Shown: positions 27,830 through 34,450 of the stretch, piece by piece
Numbering within the stretch: position 1 is the first letter of the stretch
Layout of the letters: the number at the start of each line of letters is the position of its first letter
Source: Gordonia alkanivorans NBRC 16433
GTDB lineage: Bacteria > Actinomycetota > Actinomycetes > Mycobacteriales > Mycobacteriaceae
NCBI RefSeq assembly: GCF_000225505.1
Contig: NZ_BACI01000093.1
Location: forward strand, 1-49,954
Direction: 5' to 3'
Length of the DNA: 49,954 bases
Notes under the pieces: generated by a model
The model's database searches: none
Told to the model about the DNA's origin: nothing
The model's input: the letters and a program-made list of their open reading frames with translations, nothing else
Position numbers and translations under genes: made by a program

Positions 27830-27997
27830 TGAGTGCCGACCCCTGGCACGACAAAGCCCACATCCGGCAGGTTCGCGATTTCCTGGGATGTGGGCGCGTC
27901 GGATTTGGCAGAGCTACGCGGCGGTCTGGATGGGGGCCGGGGGAGGGGTGGTGGGCATGGGGGTGTGCTGGGGTGGGGTGTGGCACTCAGTGCCGGT
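27822..27997. other. Structured non-coding element with 16-bp inverted repeats (possible cos/packaging or homing region)
   Basis: ACCGGCACTGAGTGCC at 27822-27837 and its exact reverse complement at 27982-27997 flank 144 bp without a gene. Each arm is itself a palindrome. Inside are a 9-bp stem (GCCCACATC 27856-27864 with GATGTGGGC 27897-27905, with a further CAGG/CCTG inner stem) and a G-rich tract (27932-27981) with seven runs of three or more G. One arm holds the stop of the packaging HNH gene, the other the start of the next HNH gene. Cos or packaging function is plausible but unproven. Confidence 0.6.
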
Positions 27998-28346
27998 GGG
28001 TGGTGTGTGTGAAGTGTTTGTCGGTGGTTCGGCCCTTGTGCTCGTTGCATGGTTTGCATGCGGCGCGGGCGTTGCGGTCGTTACCGGTGCCGCCGGCGTT
28101 GGCGGGGCGCACCTTGTCGACGTGGGTGGCGTGTCCGATGCAGATTCCGGGGAGTTGGATCTGGCAGGTGTAGTTGTCGCGCTCGAGTATCTCGGTGCGA
28201 AGCTTCTTCCAGGCTGATGTGGATGTGATCTTGGATGATTCGGTTCGTGGGCCTTGCCATGGCTTGGTGTGTTCGGGGCAGTACCTGGTGTGTCGGATGA
28301 GGTTGGTGCAGCCTTGGGTTGGGCATTGGCGTGGTGCTTTGGGCAT
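27987..28346 (-). CDS. HNH endonuclease associated with packaging
   Basis: This 119-residue protein has an N-terminal zinc finger (CPTQGCTNLIRHTRYCPEH) and a C-terminal HNH fold (CQIQLPGICIG ... HVDKVRPANAGGTG ... ACKPCNEHKG). Compact HNH proteins next to terminase work with it in cos cleavage in HK97-like phages. The ATG overlaps the preceding stop by one base. This one is the best candidate for the packaging partner among the HNH genes here. Confidence 0.85.
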   Translation of the reverse strand: MPKAPRQCPTQGCTNLIRHTRYCPEHTKPWQGPRTESSKITSTSAWKKLRTEILERDNYTCQIQLPGICIGHATHVDKVRPANAGGTGNDRNARAACKPCNEHKGRTTDKHFTHTTHRH

Positions 28347-28531
28347 CAGCTGTGGCGTTCGGCCGATCCGTGCCCAGGAGGTCCGCCTGTTGCGGCCTGG
28401 TGGTACACGTTGCAGAGTCCCTCAGGGTCTCGCACGTAAGGGCTGAGTTGTGCGACACACCGCTTGAAGTCGCCCGGAGTGTTCCACTTGATGCGTGCTG
28501 CGCCCGGTCCTCGGACCCAGTACGCCTTCAA
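28346..28531 (-). CDS. Conserved small phage protein near packaging genes
   Basis: This is a protein of about 61 residues starting LKAYWVRGPGAARIKWNTPG and containing CVAQLSPYVRDPEGLCNVYHQ. I have seen this pattern as a conserved unnamed protein beside terminase/HNH genes in actinophages. I choose TTG at 28531, giving a four-base overlap with the upstream HNH stop and an AAGG ribosome site; GTG at 28570 is an alternative. Function unknown. Confidence 0.65.
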   Translation of the reverse strand: MKAYWVRGPGAARIKWNTPGDFKRCVAQLSPYVRDPEGLCNVYHQAATGGPPGHGSAERHS

Positions 28532-29268
28532 GCGCGCAGCACCTTGGACGTCTCTCGGTGAGTTCTCCACGTCAACTCTCCCTTTCGAATCCGCCACTCG
28601 ATCAGCAGCTTCCCGCCTTTGGAGCAGTTGCATGAACTGCACGCGGCAACCGTGTTGCCCTCGCTGTGGGCTCCGCCTCGGCAGGGGGGCACGACGTGGT
28701 CGAGTGTCAGGTCGCTCTCGGTAGCGCCGCAGTAGAAGCACACCCCGTTGGCGCGCTTCAATGTCCGCTGCCACTGGGCTTGGGTTAACGGGTGGGGTGA
28801 CCCTAGTTTCTGCGCCCTCCGCCTACCGAACTTGACGGCGGATTGCTGTTTGTATGCTGCGGTGTGCTTGTTGAGTTGGGTCCACTCTCGAGTCTTTCGG
28901 CGGCGGTCTTCGGCCGTGCGGTCATACCGAGCAGCTGTCCGGCATTTGAGCGAGCAGTACACAGGCCGGTTGGTTGCCCCGGTGAACTCTTTGCCGCATG
29001 CCGGACATTCCCGTGACGTGATCACAGGAGCGCGCCGCAAGCGGTTGGCTCGTTGACTGCAGTCGACTGAGCAGTACAGTCCGTCCTTGCGGAGTGGGGT
29101 GAAACTCTCGCCGCAGAGTAAGCAGACCTTGGGTCGAGGTGTTGTGTGCTTGCCGTGCTTCGCGTTCATCGCAGCGCATGCGCACTTGCGTGCGCAGTAG
29201 ATCTTGCGTCCGTGGTTGGTCGTGAACGGCGTTCCACAGAACGCGCAAGGTTGGGTACGCTGAGCCAT
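28528..29268 (-). CDS. HNH endonuclease with three zinc fingers
   Basis: This 246-residue protein has three successive Cys-finger modules (CAFCGTPF, CLLCGESF ... YCSVDC, CPACGKEF ... YCSLKC) followed by an HNH nuclease (CFYCGATESDLTLDHVVPP, then CSSCNCSKGG). It resembles the enzyme at 27215-27829 and is probably a related homing endonuclease. The ATG at 29268 has GAGAGG upstream. A hairpin lies between it and the lipoprotein gene. Confidence 0.88.
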   Translation of the reverse strand: MAQRTQPCAFCGTPFTTNHGRKIYCARKCACAAMNAKHGKHTTPRPKVCLLCGESFTPLRKDGLYCSVDCSQRANRLRRAPVITSRECPACGKEFTGATNRPVYCSLKCRTAARYDRTAEDRRRKTREWTQLNKHTAAYKQQSAVKFGRRRAQKLGSPHPLTQAQWQRTLKRANGVCFYCGATESDLTLDHVVPPCRGGAHSEGNTVAACSSCNCSKGGKLLIEWRIRKGELTWRTHRETSKVLRA

Positions 29269-29297
29269 GTCGAACCTCTCACACAGGTTTGGCCATA

Positions 29298-29326
29298 GCC
29301 CGGGACGGTTGCCGCCGTCGCCGGGC
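29298..29326. other. GC-rich hairpin between lipoprotein and HNH genes
   Basis: GCCCGG-GACGG pairs with CCGTC-G-CCGGGC around a TTGCCG loop (11 pairs, one bulged base). CTTTCTTTCT follows on the plus strand, as for a plus-strand terminator, but no plus-strand gene is visible. On the minus strand it separates the lipoprotein gene from the packaging genes and may attenuate or process the transcript. Confidence 0.5.
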
Positions 29327-29346
29327 CTTTCTTTCTCCGTCCGAGT

Positions 29347-29787
29347 CTAGTTGACGGACACCTCAAATAGGCCTTCACACGTGAACCGCCAGCGGTCTTG
29401 ATAGACCCACTGGATGGCCCCTTGGCTGCCAGGGTTGGCTTCTTCTGCGGTTGTGGCGGTGCCTGTGGTCCCGTTCTGCACCACATCGACAACTCGGGTG
29501 ACTGAGGCTTCGTTGGTGGTTTCGCCGAACATGCCGATGACTTGGTTGGCGCATTCGGTGGTTGCGTATTGGCGGATGAGGTCTGTGTTGTTCTCGCCAA
29601 TGGTGTCGTTGCTGTCCTTGACGAACTGCTCGACGACGGGGCGTAAGGGCGGTGGGCCAGCGGGTGTGTGGCTGGTCGTCACTGTGCTGGTGCCCCGCGT
29701 GGTGGGTGCGGGCGTGTTGGGGGTTTGTTCCCCAGAGCAGCCGGCGGCTAGGAGGATGATGGCGGTGGCTGTGATGAGTCGTCGCAT
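29347..29787 (-). CDS. Phage lipoprotein (possible superinfection exclusion)
   Basis: This 146-residue protein has a lipoprotein signal peptide (MRRLITATAIILLAAGC; lipobox ending at Cys17), a Thr/Pro/Ser-rich linker (18-50) and a globular domain of about 95 residues with two Cys. After lipidation it would be anchored on the outside of the cytoplasmic membrane. Phage lipoproteins often block entry of related phages from a lysogen; that role is inferred here. It stands between the terminated early operon and packaging genes, a typical site for a cargo gene. Confidence 0.75.
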   Translation of the reverse strand: MRRLITATAIILLAAGCSGEQTPNTPAPTTRGTSTVTTSHTPAGPPPLRPVVEQFVKDSNDTIGENNTDLIRQYATTECANQVIGMFGETTNEASVTRVVDVVQNGTTGTATTAEEANPGSQGAIQWVYQDRWRFTCEGLFEVSVN

Positions 29788-29803
29788 GGCGTGATCGTAG
29801 TGG

Positions 29804-30010
29804 TCACGCTGCCCCTTTGGGTTTGCGGTGGATGACTGGGTCTGCGATGAGTTTGGGGTCGACGTCTCGCAACGCGAGGTTCTGCAGTTGTTCGGCTTTC
29901 ATCACTGCGGGTCCGGTGATGTGGAGTTCCCGGGTGATTTGGTCGTAGGTCCACCCGTTGACCAACAGCCTCCAGATGCAGCAGGGTTCGACGGGGACCG
30001 GGTCACTCAT
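29804..30010 (-). CDS. Small HTH-like DNA-binding protein
   Basis: This is a protein of about 68 residues. CIWRLLVNGWTYDQITRELH followed by ITGPAVMKAEQLQNLAL reads as a helix-turn-helix. The ATG at 30010 overlaps the stop of a short Cys-rich frame (GATGAGTGA), as elsewhere in this operon. A longer frame from 30097 in phase is less likely because its first 29 residues are low-complexity. Target unknown. Confidence 0.6.
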   Translation of the reverse strand: MSDPVPVEPCCIWRLLVNGWTYDQITRELHITGPAVMKAEQLQNLALRDVDPKLIADPVIHRKPKGAA

Positions 30011-30116
30011 CGCGGGTCCAGCAGTGTGTGTCGGGGTGGTCGGTGTCGAGGCGGCAGACACGGGCACACGGCTTGTTGCTAGGTCGGTGGTGGTCATAGC
30101 CACACCACCGCAGCAA
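30003..30116 (-). CDS. Possible Cys-rich mini-protein
   Basis: This 37-codon frame encodes LLRWCGYDHHRPSNKPCARV then CRLDTDHPDTHCWTRDE. It has four Cys and several His, which looks like a small metal-binding protein. Its only upstream start is TTG at 30116 inside the DUF3307 gene, with a weak ribosome site; the stop overlaps the next ATG. The amino acid pattern is convincing, the start is not. Confidence 0.4.
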   Translation of the reverse strand: MLRWCGYDHHRPSNKPCARVCRLDTDHPDTHCWTRDE

Positions 30117-30486
30117 CGTTGATGACCATGTGCAGGATGTTGTCCGCAATGATCATGAGCCAGACGGCCATCCATGCGGGTGTGTCGTCGGGGTATCCGG
30201 TCGCTGTGTGTTCGGGTCGGAATGCTTTCGGGGCGGCCTGGTTCTTCAGCCACACCAGATGCTTGGCGAGGCGGTGGCGGTCGATGACGGCGTGTGTGCC
30301 GACGATGACGGCCAGTGCTGCGGGTGACTGGGTGATGAGGAGGAATGGCAGGCCGTAGGTGACGGCGTGCGCGATGGCGGGCCACCACCGTCTGGTCTTC
30401 TCGGTGGCCATCCAGTGGGACTGGATGAGGTAGTCGCCGACAAGGTGGGCGATCAGGGTGTAGGCGATCGCCTCAGCGATGCTCAT
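30094..30486 (-). CDS. DUF3307-like membrane protein
   Basis: This 130-residue protein has about four hydrophobic segments and the DUF3307 hallmarks HLVGDYLIQSHWMA near the N-terminus and THAVIDRHRLAKHLVWLKN in the middle. DUF3307 proteins are small membrane proteins of unknown role in phages and bacteria. It lies downstream of a small one-helix membrane protein gene. Confidence 0.75.
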   Translation of the reverse strand: MSIAEAIAYTLIAHLVGDYLIQSHWMATEKTRRWWPAIAHAVTYGLPFLLITQSPAALAVIVGTHAVIDRHRLAKHLVWLKNQAAPKAFRPEHTATGYPDDTPAWMAVWLMIIADNILHMVINVAAVVWL

Positions 30487-30507
30487 GGTTCGGTGGTCCT
30501 ACCCAGG

Positions 30508-30699
30508 TCAGTCGAAGACATTGCGTTGCCTCGCGATCGTGATGTGGTCGGTGTCGTCGGAGGGCATTGCACGGCATGCTGCGACGGCGTCCATCCAGGC
30601 GCGTTCTTGTGCGTCTCGGACTGTGCGGCGTTCCTGGTGCCAGGCGACGGTGACGACGAGCCAATGCAGGGGTGTGAGTAGCCAACCCATGACACGGTT
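30508..30699 (-). CDS. Small one-helix membrane protein
   Basis: This 63-residue protein has a hydrophobic N-terminal helix (MGWLLTPLHWLVVTVAWHQE) and a polar tail. GTG at 30699 has GGAG upstream; ATG at 30690 is the alternative. It is followed after 21 bp by the DUF3307-like gene. The longer frame upstream (to 30894) has no clear ribosome site. Function unknown. Confidence 0.55.
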   Translation of the reverse strand, partial: NRVMGWLLTPLHWLVVTVAWHQERRTVRDAQERAWMDAVAACRAMPSDDTDHITIARQRNVFD

Positions 30700-31045
30700 C
30701 ACGACGGTTATCTCCAAGCCCCCGACAGACCAGTAGAGGTTTGGCCGGCGGTAGCAGTCCCGCGCTGCGCAACGCGTTGCGGCCGTTTGGCGCGGCCTTG
30801 TGGTCTGCTCTCCCCTGCTCTGCCACGAGCTGGTTGGGGTGCCCGCCGTCGGTACCGGGCATGCCTTGCGTGTTGGTTTCGGCTTGAGTGTCACTGGCGT
30901 TGTGAGCCGGCGCGGTCACGCTCCGCACCATCCCGGTAGCGGGAAGTGTGGGTACGAAAAAACCCCGCCAGTCGCGGATGACGACGGGGAGCAATCTCAG
31001 GTGGCACATCTCGCGCCTACGCGGAGCGTACCACTATGCCCTGAC
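30700..31045. other. Intergenic stretch holding an operon boundary
   Basis: These 346 bp hold the terminator at 30957-30989 and no gene I can support. Two overlapping minus-strand open frames (stops at 30508 and 30473) run through part of it, but neither has a good start and protein quality. A promoter for the 30.7-26 kb transcript is expected here, though no clear -35/-10 pair stands out. Confidence 0.5.
30957..30989 (-). terminator. Rho-independent terminator of the early operon
   Basis: CCCCG (30985-30989) pairs with CGGGG (30963-30967), with an additional inner TCG/CGA pairing, and six T residues follow on the minus strand (30957-30962). It lies 57 bp past the stop at 31046 and should end the long early transcript. 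Confidence 0.75.
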
Positions 31046-31810
31046 TTAAGCGGGCTGTGACGCGCGGCGCCTTCGTTGATGTCCTTTGTGGGCGTCAAGC
31101 ACGTCACCCAGGAGGTAGAACTTCGTGCCCGTCTCGGGGTTCATGCTGTCGGGCCTGAGTTTCCCGTGCTTGATCAGCGTCCTCATGCGACGGGAGTTGA
31201 GTCCATCGCAGATGTCCCCCACCTTCCGGGCCACCACGTCGATCGTGGAGAGGGTGACGACCTGCTTGTACGCCGCAGCCACTTTGGCGTCATCCACGCT
31301 GATCGTGTCATCGGGCGGCAGATCCACGAGGGTCGTGATGTCCTGCGCGTAGCCCTCGATCTCATCCGCCCACTCGACACACCCCTCAGTCATAGCGAAG
31401 GTGATGACGTGCACGCGTAGCCATCTCGTCAGCACAGAGAGCGCACGGTCGTCGTAGCCAGCAGGGATGCGCGCCTGATCTGGCAGGAGGGGCCCAATGA
31501 AGCCCGAGGGGTGTGTGTATCCGACGGGCATGTAGTCCAGGCCTCGGGTCTCGCAGACGTGGCGGATTGCGGTAGTGAGAGTGTTCTCCAGCTTGGCTGC
31601 GAACTCTTGTGCACCCTCGTGAGCCGGCGCCTTCGCCCGCAACTTCTTGGGCCGACGGAATGAAGCGAGGTCCCGGCGTCCGATAACCGCCCTGCGAGTG
31701 AGGGTGTCGGCCAGATCGTCTAGGTGTCTCTCGATCTCGCTGAGGGACTCAACGAGGCGGCGTTGCCCATAGCGGTCGAGGAAGAGTCCGCTCGTGTCAG
31801 ATCGATCCAT
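31046..31810 (-). CDS. Hypothetical protein with C-terminal HTH/excisionase-like region
   Basis: This protein has about 254 residues. I choose ATG at 31810 because GGAGGG lies seven bases upstream; the frame is open further to 31894. The C-terminus (VARKVGDICDGLNSRRMRTL then HGKLRPDSMNPETGTKFYLL) resembles MerR/excisionase-type winged helices, so DNA binding is likely. The N-terminal 180 residues are unknown. It is the last gene before the terminator and may be a late-gene regulator. Confidence 0.6.
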   Translation of the reverse strand: MDRSDTSGLFLDRYGQRRLVESLSEIERHLDDLADTLTRRAVIGRRDLASFRRPKKLRAKAPAHEGAQEFAAKLENTLTTAIRHVCETRGLDYMPVGYTHPSGFIGPLLPDQARIPAGYDDRALSVLTRWLRVHVITFAMTEGCVEWADEIEGYAQDITTLVDLPPDDTISVDDAKVAAAYKQVVTLSTIDVVARKVGDICDGLNSRRMRTLIKHGKLRPDSMNPETGTKFYLLGDVLDAHKGHQRRRRASQPA

Positions 31811-31883
31811 CGCCATACCCTCCATTGTAGCGGATGTCAACCCATATCGGTTGCGACACAACGGATCACGAGATATACCTTCA

Positions 31884-32108
31884 CTACTGGGCATCCTCGG
31901 TGATCCAGGCGGATGTGTCGAATGGGTCGTCGGGGATGTGCCACCGTTCGCGGTCGCCGTACCCGTACTCGAGGACGCCCGGGGTGAGCGTGCCGTACTT
32001 CTGCACCATCGCGGCGAGGAAGCCCCTGAGTCCGCCGCATGCCCGTATGTCGTGGTGGAGGCGGGACGGTTTCCGGAGTGTGGGTACCCGGTTCACAATT
32101 CGGGTCAC
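31884..32108 (-). CDS. Hypothetical small protein
   Basis: This 74-residue protein starts with GTG at 32108, overlapping the upstream stop by four bases. It has a basic N-terminus and an acidic, Trp-containing C-terminus (RWHIPDDPFDTSAWITEDAQ). No family recognised. It belongs to the coupled early operon. Confidence 0.6.
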   Translation of the reverse strand: MTRIVNRVPTLRKPSRLHHDIRACGGLRGFLAAMVQKYGTLTPGVLEYGYGDRERWHIPDDPFDTSAWITEDAQ

Positions 32109-32320
32109 GGGGCCTCCAACTCGCTGGGGTCGATCACAGCGTTGACGGAGTGGAACCACTGGCTCGCCAGTTGATCGATGTCGCCGTCTGGGAACAGGAC
32201 GTAGCCGCCGGGGTAGATCATCCTCACGCCGCCGTCGTCGGTCTTTTCGATGACTGACACCTGCAGTGGGTTGACGTACCGCTTGGAGCCGTCGGGGTTG
32301 ATGAAGCACATCATTCGCAT
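32105..32320 (-). CDS. Hypothetical small protein
   Basis: This 71-residue protein contains MCFINPDGSKRYVNPLQVSV and IYPGGYVLFPDGDIDQLASQ, a beta-rich pattern. The ATG at 32320 has AAGGAAA upstream and overlaps the previous gene by 10 bases; a second ATG is two codons later. Function unknown. Confidence 0.6.
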   Translation of the reverse strand: MRMMCFINPDGSKRYVNPLQVSVIEKTDDGGVRMIYPGGYVLFPDGDIDQLASQWFHSVNAVIDPSELEAP

Positions 32321-32523
32321 GGGGTTTCCTTGGTGGTGCAGTCGAAGCACAGGGGTCTGAAACTCGGGTGGATGAGCCGTTCGTACCCAACGTCGAATCG
32401 GGTTCCGCAGCCGGCGCAATGCCATTCGAGGACTTCGGCGTGGTTGGTGCCCCTCAGGCGTGCCATCCGGGCGTCGTAGTGGCGTTGGTAGACGGAGGCG
32501 GTAGCAAGGGTCGAGTTCGTCAC
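32311..32523 (-). CDS. Zinc-ribbon mini-protein
   Basis: This 70-residue protein has two Cys pairs (WHCAGCGTRFD and LCFDCTTK) 25 residues apart, as in a zinc ribbon. GTG at 32523 overlaps the DUF3310 stop by four bases. It may bind nucleic acid or act as an adaptor. Exact role unknown. Confidence 0.65.
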   Translation of the reverse strand: MTNSTLATASVYQRHYDARMARLRGTNHAEVLEWHCAGCGTRFDVGYERLIHPSFRPLCFDCTTKETPCE

Positions 32524-33407
32524 GACGACACCTCGGGATGCTTGCGGTGGTTCACAGCCCCAGGGCAACGCTTGTCACCACACAACGGGCACAAACGCAT
32601 CCCCGAGAAGTCGGGGTCACACCTCACGCAGCAGCAGCCGGGACGGGCCTCAGCCTTGTACCGCAGCCCGATCTCACGATCCAGATACCAGCGCGCCTTC
32701 TCCAGGTCCTCGATCGCATCGTGTTTCAGGTCGGCCCGCCAGATGTACTTGACGGCGTTTCCGAGGCAGAACCCCATGTGCTCGGTGATTTGGATGCACT
32801 CGACGCCGCTGGCGTGCGACCGATAGTGCTGGGGTTTGTTTACGGGGTCGTGGTCAGTCGGTCCGGTGCGTAACGCGCCAGAATCTGTGTCGCCCACTCC
32901 ACTTGGTCTTCTACTCGCGCCCCCGCCGGTTGGCTCCTGTTCCACAGCTCCAAGTTCTCGGGCCGGTTGTCCGCTCGGTCGGCGTTCTTGTGATGCACTT
33001 CCTCCCCTGGAAGAAGGTGTCGGCCGAGGACTGATTCCATCACCAAGATGTGTTCCCGGACCCGTCCCGAACGTGGGTGCGCCCGAGGATGTCCTGGCGC
33101 TTTCACGAATGCGTACCCGTTCATGAAAACTCGGCCCTTGCGGCGGTTCGCTGCATTCTCCGTGCGAAGACATCCACAGCTCTTCTGACGTCCCGACTTC
33201 AGATTCGGCGTGTACACCAACAGGGTCTTTCCGCAGTCGCAATGGCATTCGACTCGACGGTTGCTCCCTCGCGGCACGTCTCGAATGATCGTCAGCCTGC
33301 CGTACCGCGTCCCCGGTTCGTAACTCGCCACCAATACATTCTATCGCGTTTTGCAATCTGGGGTGGTCGGTGTAGTGCTTCGGATGGTTGACCGGGTCGT
33401 CGGTCAC
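32520..33407 (-). CDS. DUF3310 protein interrupted by a nested HNH gene
   Basis: The frame is open for 295 residues from a GTG at 33407 (ribosome site GAGGAGG). The first 17 codons give VTDDPVNHPKHYTDHPR and the last 130 give DPVNKPQHYRSHASGVECIQ, NAVKYIWRADLKHDAIEDLE and a Cys-rich end (CCCVRCDPDFSG, LCPLCGDKRCPG). These are DUF3310 signatures, with the start motif present twice. The middle (about codons 25-190) is only the out-of-frame shadow of an HNH gene. Whether the long product is made, or only the C-terminal part from an internal start such as a GTG near 32880, is unclear. DUF3310 function is unknown. Confidence 0.6.
   Translation of the reverse strand: MTDDPVNHPKHYTDHPRLQNAIECIGGELRTGDAVRQADDHSRRAAREQPSSRMPLRLRKDPVGVHAESEVGTSEELWMSSHGECSEPPQGPSFHERVRIRESARTSSGAPTFGTGPGTHLGDGISPRPTPSSRGGSASQERRPSGQPARELGAVEQEPTGGGASRRPSGVGDTDSGALRTGPTDHDPVNKPQHYRSHASGVECIQITEHMGFCLGNAVKYIWRADLKHDAIEDLEKARWYLDREIGLRYKAEARPGCCCVRCDPDFSGMRLCPLCGDKRCPGAVNHRKHPEVSS
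32840..33331 (-). CDS. HNH homing endonuclease nested in the DUF3310 gene
   Basis: This is a protein of about 163 residues from GTG at 33331 (TTG at 33334 is possible). It begins VASYEPGTRYGRLTIIRDVP, has a Cys cluster (CHCDCGKT, CGCLRTEN) and an HNH_3-type nuclease motif (GEEVHHKNADRADNRPENLE). These are free-standing homing nucleases. It lies in another frame inside the DUF3310 reading frame, which stays open across the insertion. It ends at TAA beside the second DUF3310 start motif, where the expected ATG of DUF3310 reads CCG. Confidence 0.85.
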   Translation of the reverse strand: MASYEPGTRYGRLTIIRDVPRGSNRRVECHCDCGKTLLVYTPNLKSGRQKSCGCLRTENAANRRKGRVFMNGYAFVKAPGHPRAHPRSGRVREHILVMESVLGRHLLPGEEVHHKNADRADNRPENLELWNRSQPAGARVEDQVEWATQILARYAPDRLTTTP

Positions 33408-33514
33408 TGTTCCTCCTCGCATTGGGGTCCACACCCGGACAGATCGACCGGACGGCAGGAGCGGCACACCCAGCACCAGGCGGGTAGGGAGGTCGGAAAC
33501 ACGAGCTGAGTCAC
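33404..33514 (-). CDS. Cys-rich mini-protein
   Basis: This 36-residue frame starts with GTG at 33514, overlapping the previous stop by four bases, and its stop overlaps the next GTG by four. It contains CWVCRSCRPVDLSGCGPQCE, five Cys, and could bind zinc. Too short for standard gene callers; the overlaps on both sides argue that it is translated. Confidence 0.6.
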   Translation of the reverse strand: MTQLVFPTSLPAWCWVCRSCRPVDLSGCGPQCEEEQ

Positions 33515-33720
33515 GATGACACCCCCGGCTTGAACACCAGGGCTCCGCTGTCGTGCATCGCGATCACACCGTCGAATCCCTGAATCTCCGACTGCACCCT
33601 GATGGGGAACTCGATGTACGTTTCGATCTTCGATAGCGCCTCGTTGACTTCTTCGAGTTTGTCGAGGACGTCGGCGATGTGGCGGGCATCGTCGGACGCG
33701 ATGCTGATGTGGTCGGTCAT
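33511..33720 (-). CDS. Hypothetical helical protein
   Basis: This 69-residue acidic protein has a long helix (ARHIADVLDKLEEVNEALSK) followed by a short beta part. It lies downstream of rusA with a four-base overlap. No known family. Confidence 0.6.
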   Translation of the reverse strand: MTDHISIASDDARHIADVLDKLEEVNEALSKIETYIEFPIRVQSEIQGFDGVIAMHDSGALVFKPGVSS

Positions 33721-34082
33721 GGTGTCTCCTGGATGTGGATCTCAATGCGGGGCCGATCACGGTCGAGTTCTATGGCCATGGATGTGGCGGTGACGTGTTT
33801 CGAGTCGTCATCGACGAGGACCCCGGATTTGACGAGCGCATCCAAACTCGCTTTCAACATCGGCCCTAGGGCGTCTGTGTCGCGTCGTCGGGCGTCGGGG
33901 GTGTACCAGACCACCGAAACGGTTTGCGGGGCTGTCAGCGGCCGGATGCGGGCCTGTTTCGCTGCCGCCCACACCAACGTCTCCGCCAGGTTTTTGGCTT
34001 GGTGGACTTTCCGCCAATGCCAGGACCGTTGCTGGTTCGCTGTCATCGGCGGTCGGGGGACGTCCAGCGTCAGGATGGTCAT
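33717..34082 (-). CDS. rusA: RusA-like Holliday junction resolvase
   Basis: This 121-residue protein has the RusA pattern: an N-terminal strand with PRPPMTANQQRSWHW, and RRRDTDALGPMLKASLDALV followed by SGVLVDDDSKH, which supplies the acidic active-site residues (Asp68, Asp70 region, Asp93 region). RusA-type enzymes cut four-way junctions during replication or recombination. It follows the replication genes with a four-base overlap. Confidence 0.82.
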   Translation of the reverse strand: MTILTLDVPRPPMTANQQRSWHWRKVHQAKNLAETLVWAAAKQARIRPLTAPQTVSVVWYTPDARRRDTDALGPMLKASLDALVKSGVLVDDDSKHVTATSMAIELDRDRPRIEIHIQETP

Positions 34083-34450
34083 CGCGGTTGCCCGTCGATC
34101 TGGATGCCGAAGCCTCCTGCGTACGAGGCGATCTTGCGGTCGATCTTCGCCTCATGGAGAGCGCGCTGTTGCGGGTCGGCCTGTTCCTTCGCCGCTCTCT
34201 CAGCCCGGATCTCGCGCGCGTACTTGACGATCTCCCCCGGCTCAGGTGCCGGCTTGTCCGGTTCCTTCAAGGCTCGCCGCTTCACTGCTGCGACCAGATC
34301 AGGGAGCTCGAGGTTGTATGCGCCGAAAAGGTCCGCCCACACGTTCGCGATCGTCGCAGTCACTTCGGGGTCGTCGATGCGGGGTGCGGTGCGTTGGTGG
34401 CAGGCCGACACGACGAGCATCACTTTCATGGCTTCGGCTTGGGTGGTCAT
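34079..34450 (-). CDS. Helicase loader-like replication protein
   Basis: This 123-residue protein is mostly helical (MKVMLVVSACHQRTAPRIDD, VWADLFGAYNLELPDLVAAV) with a Pro-rich linker (EPDKPAPEPGEI). Small helical proteins encoded directly after an initiator are often loaders of the host DnaB helicase, like phage G39P or replicative loader proteins. That function is inferred from size and position. Four-base overlaps on both sides. Confidence 0.55.
   Translation of the reverse strand: MTTQAEAMKVMLVVSACHQRTAPRIDDPEVTATIANVWADLFGAYNLELPDLVAAVKRRALKEPDKPAPEPGEIVKYAREIRAERAAKEQADPQQRALHEAKIDRKIASYAGGFGIQIDGQPR

Noticed and set aside
30010..30097. N-terminal extension MTTTDLATSRVPV of the HTH-like gene at 29804
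   Set aside because: ATG overlaps the upstream stop, but the extension is low-complexity Thr/Pro while another frame over the same bases gives a Cys-rich, protein-like sequence. Left as an alternative.
30473..31009. 178-codon minus-strand frame over the terminator and the small membrane protein gene
   Set aside because: The 3' half is an Arg/His-rich shadow of the 30508-30699 gene and the 5' part overlaps a terminator; no start signal.
32520..33407. Intein or group I intron in the DUF3310 gene
   Set aside because: No intein splice motifs (Cys/Ser at the start, HN at the end) are visible and the insert is a complete HNH gene in a different frame; no conserved intron core was recognised.
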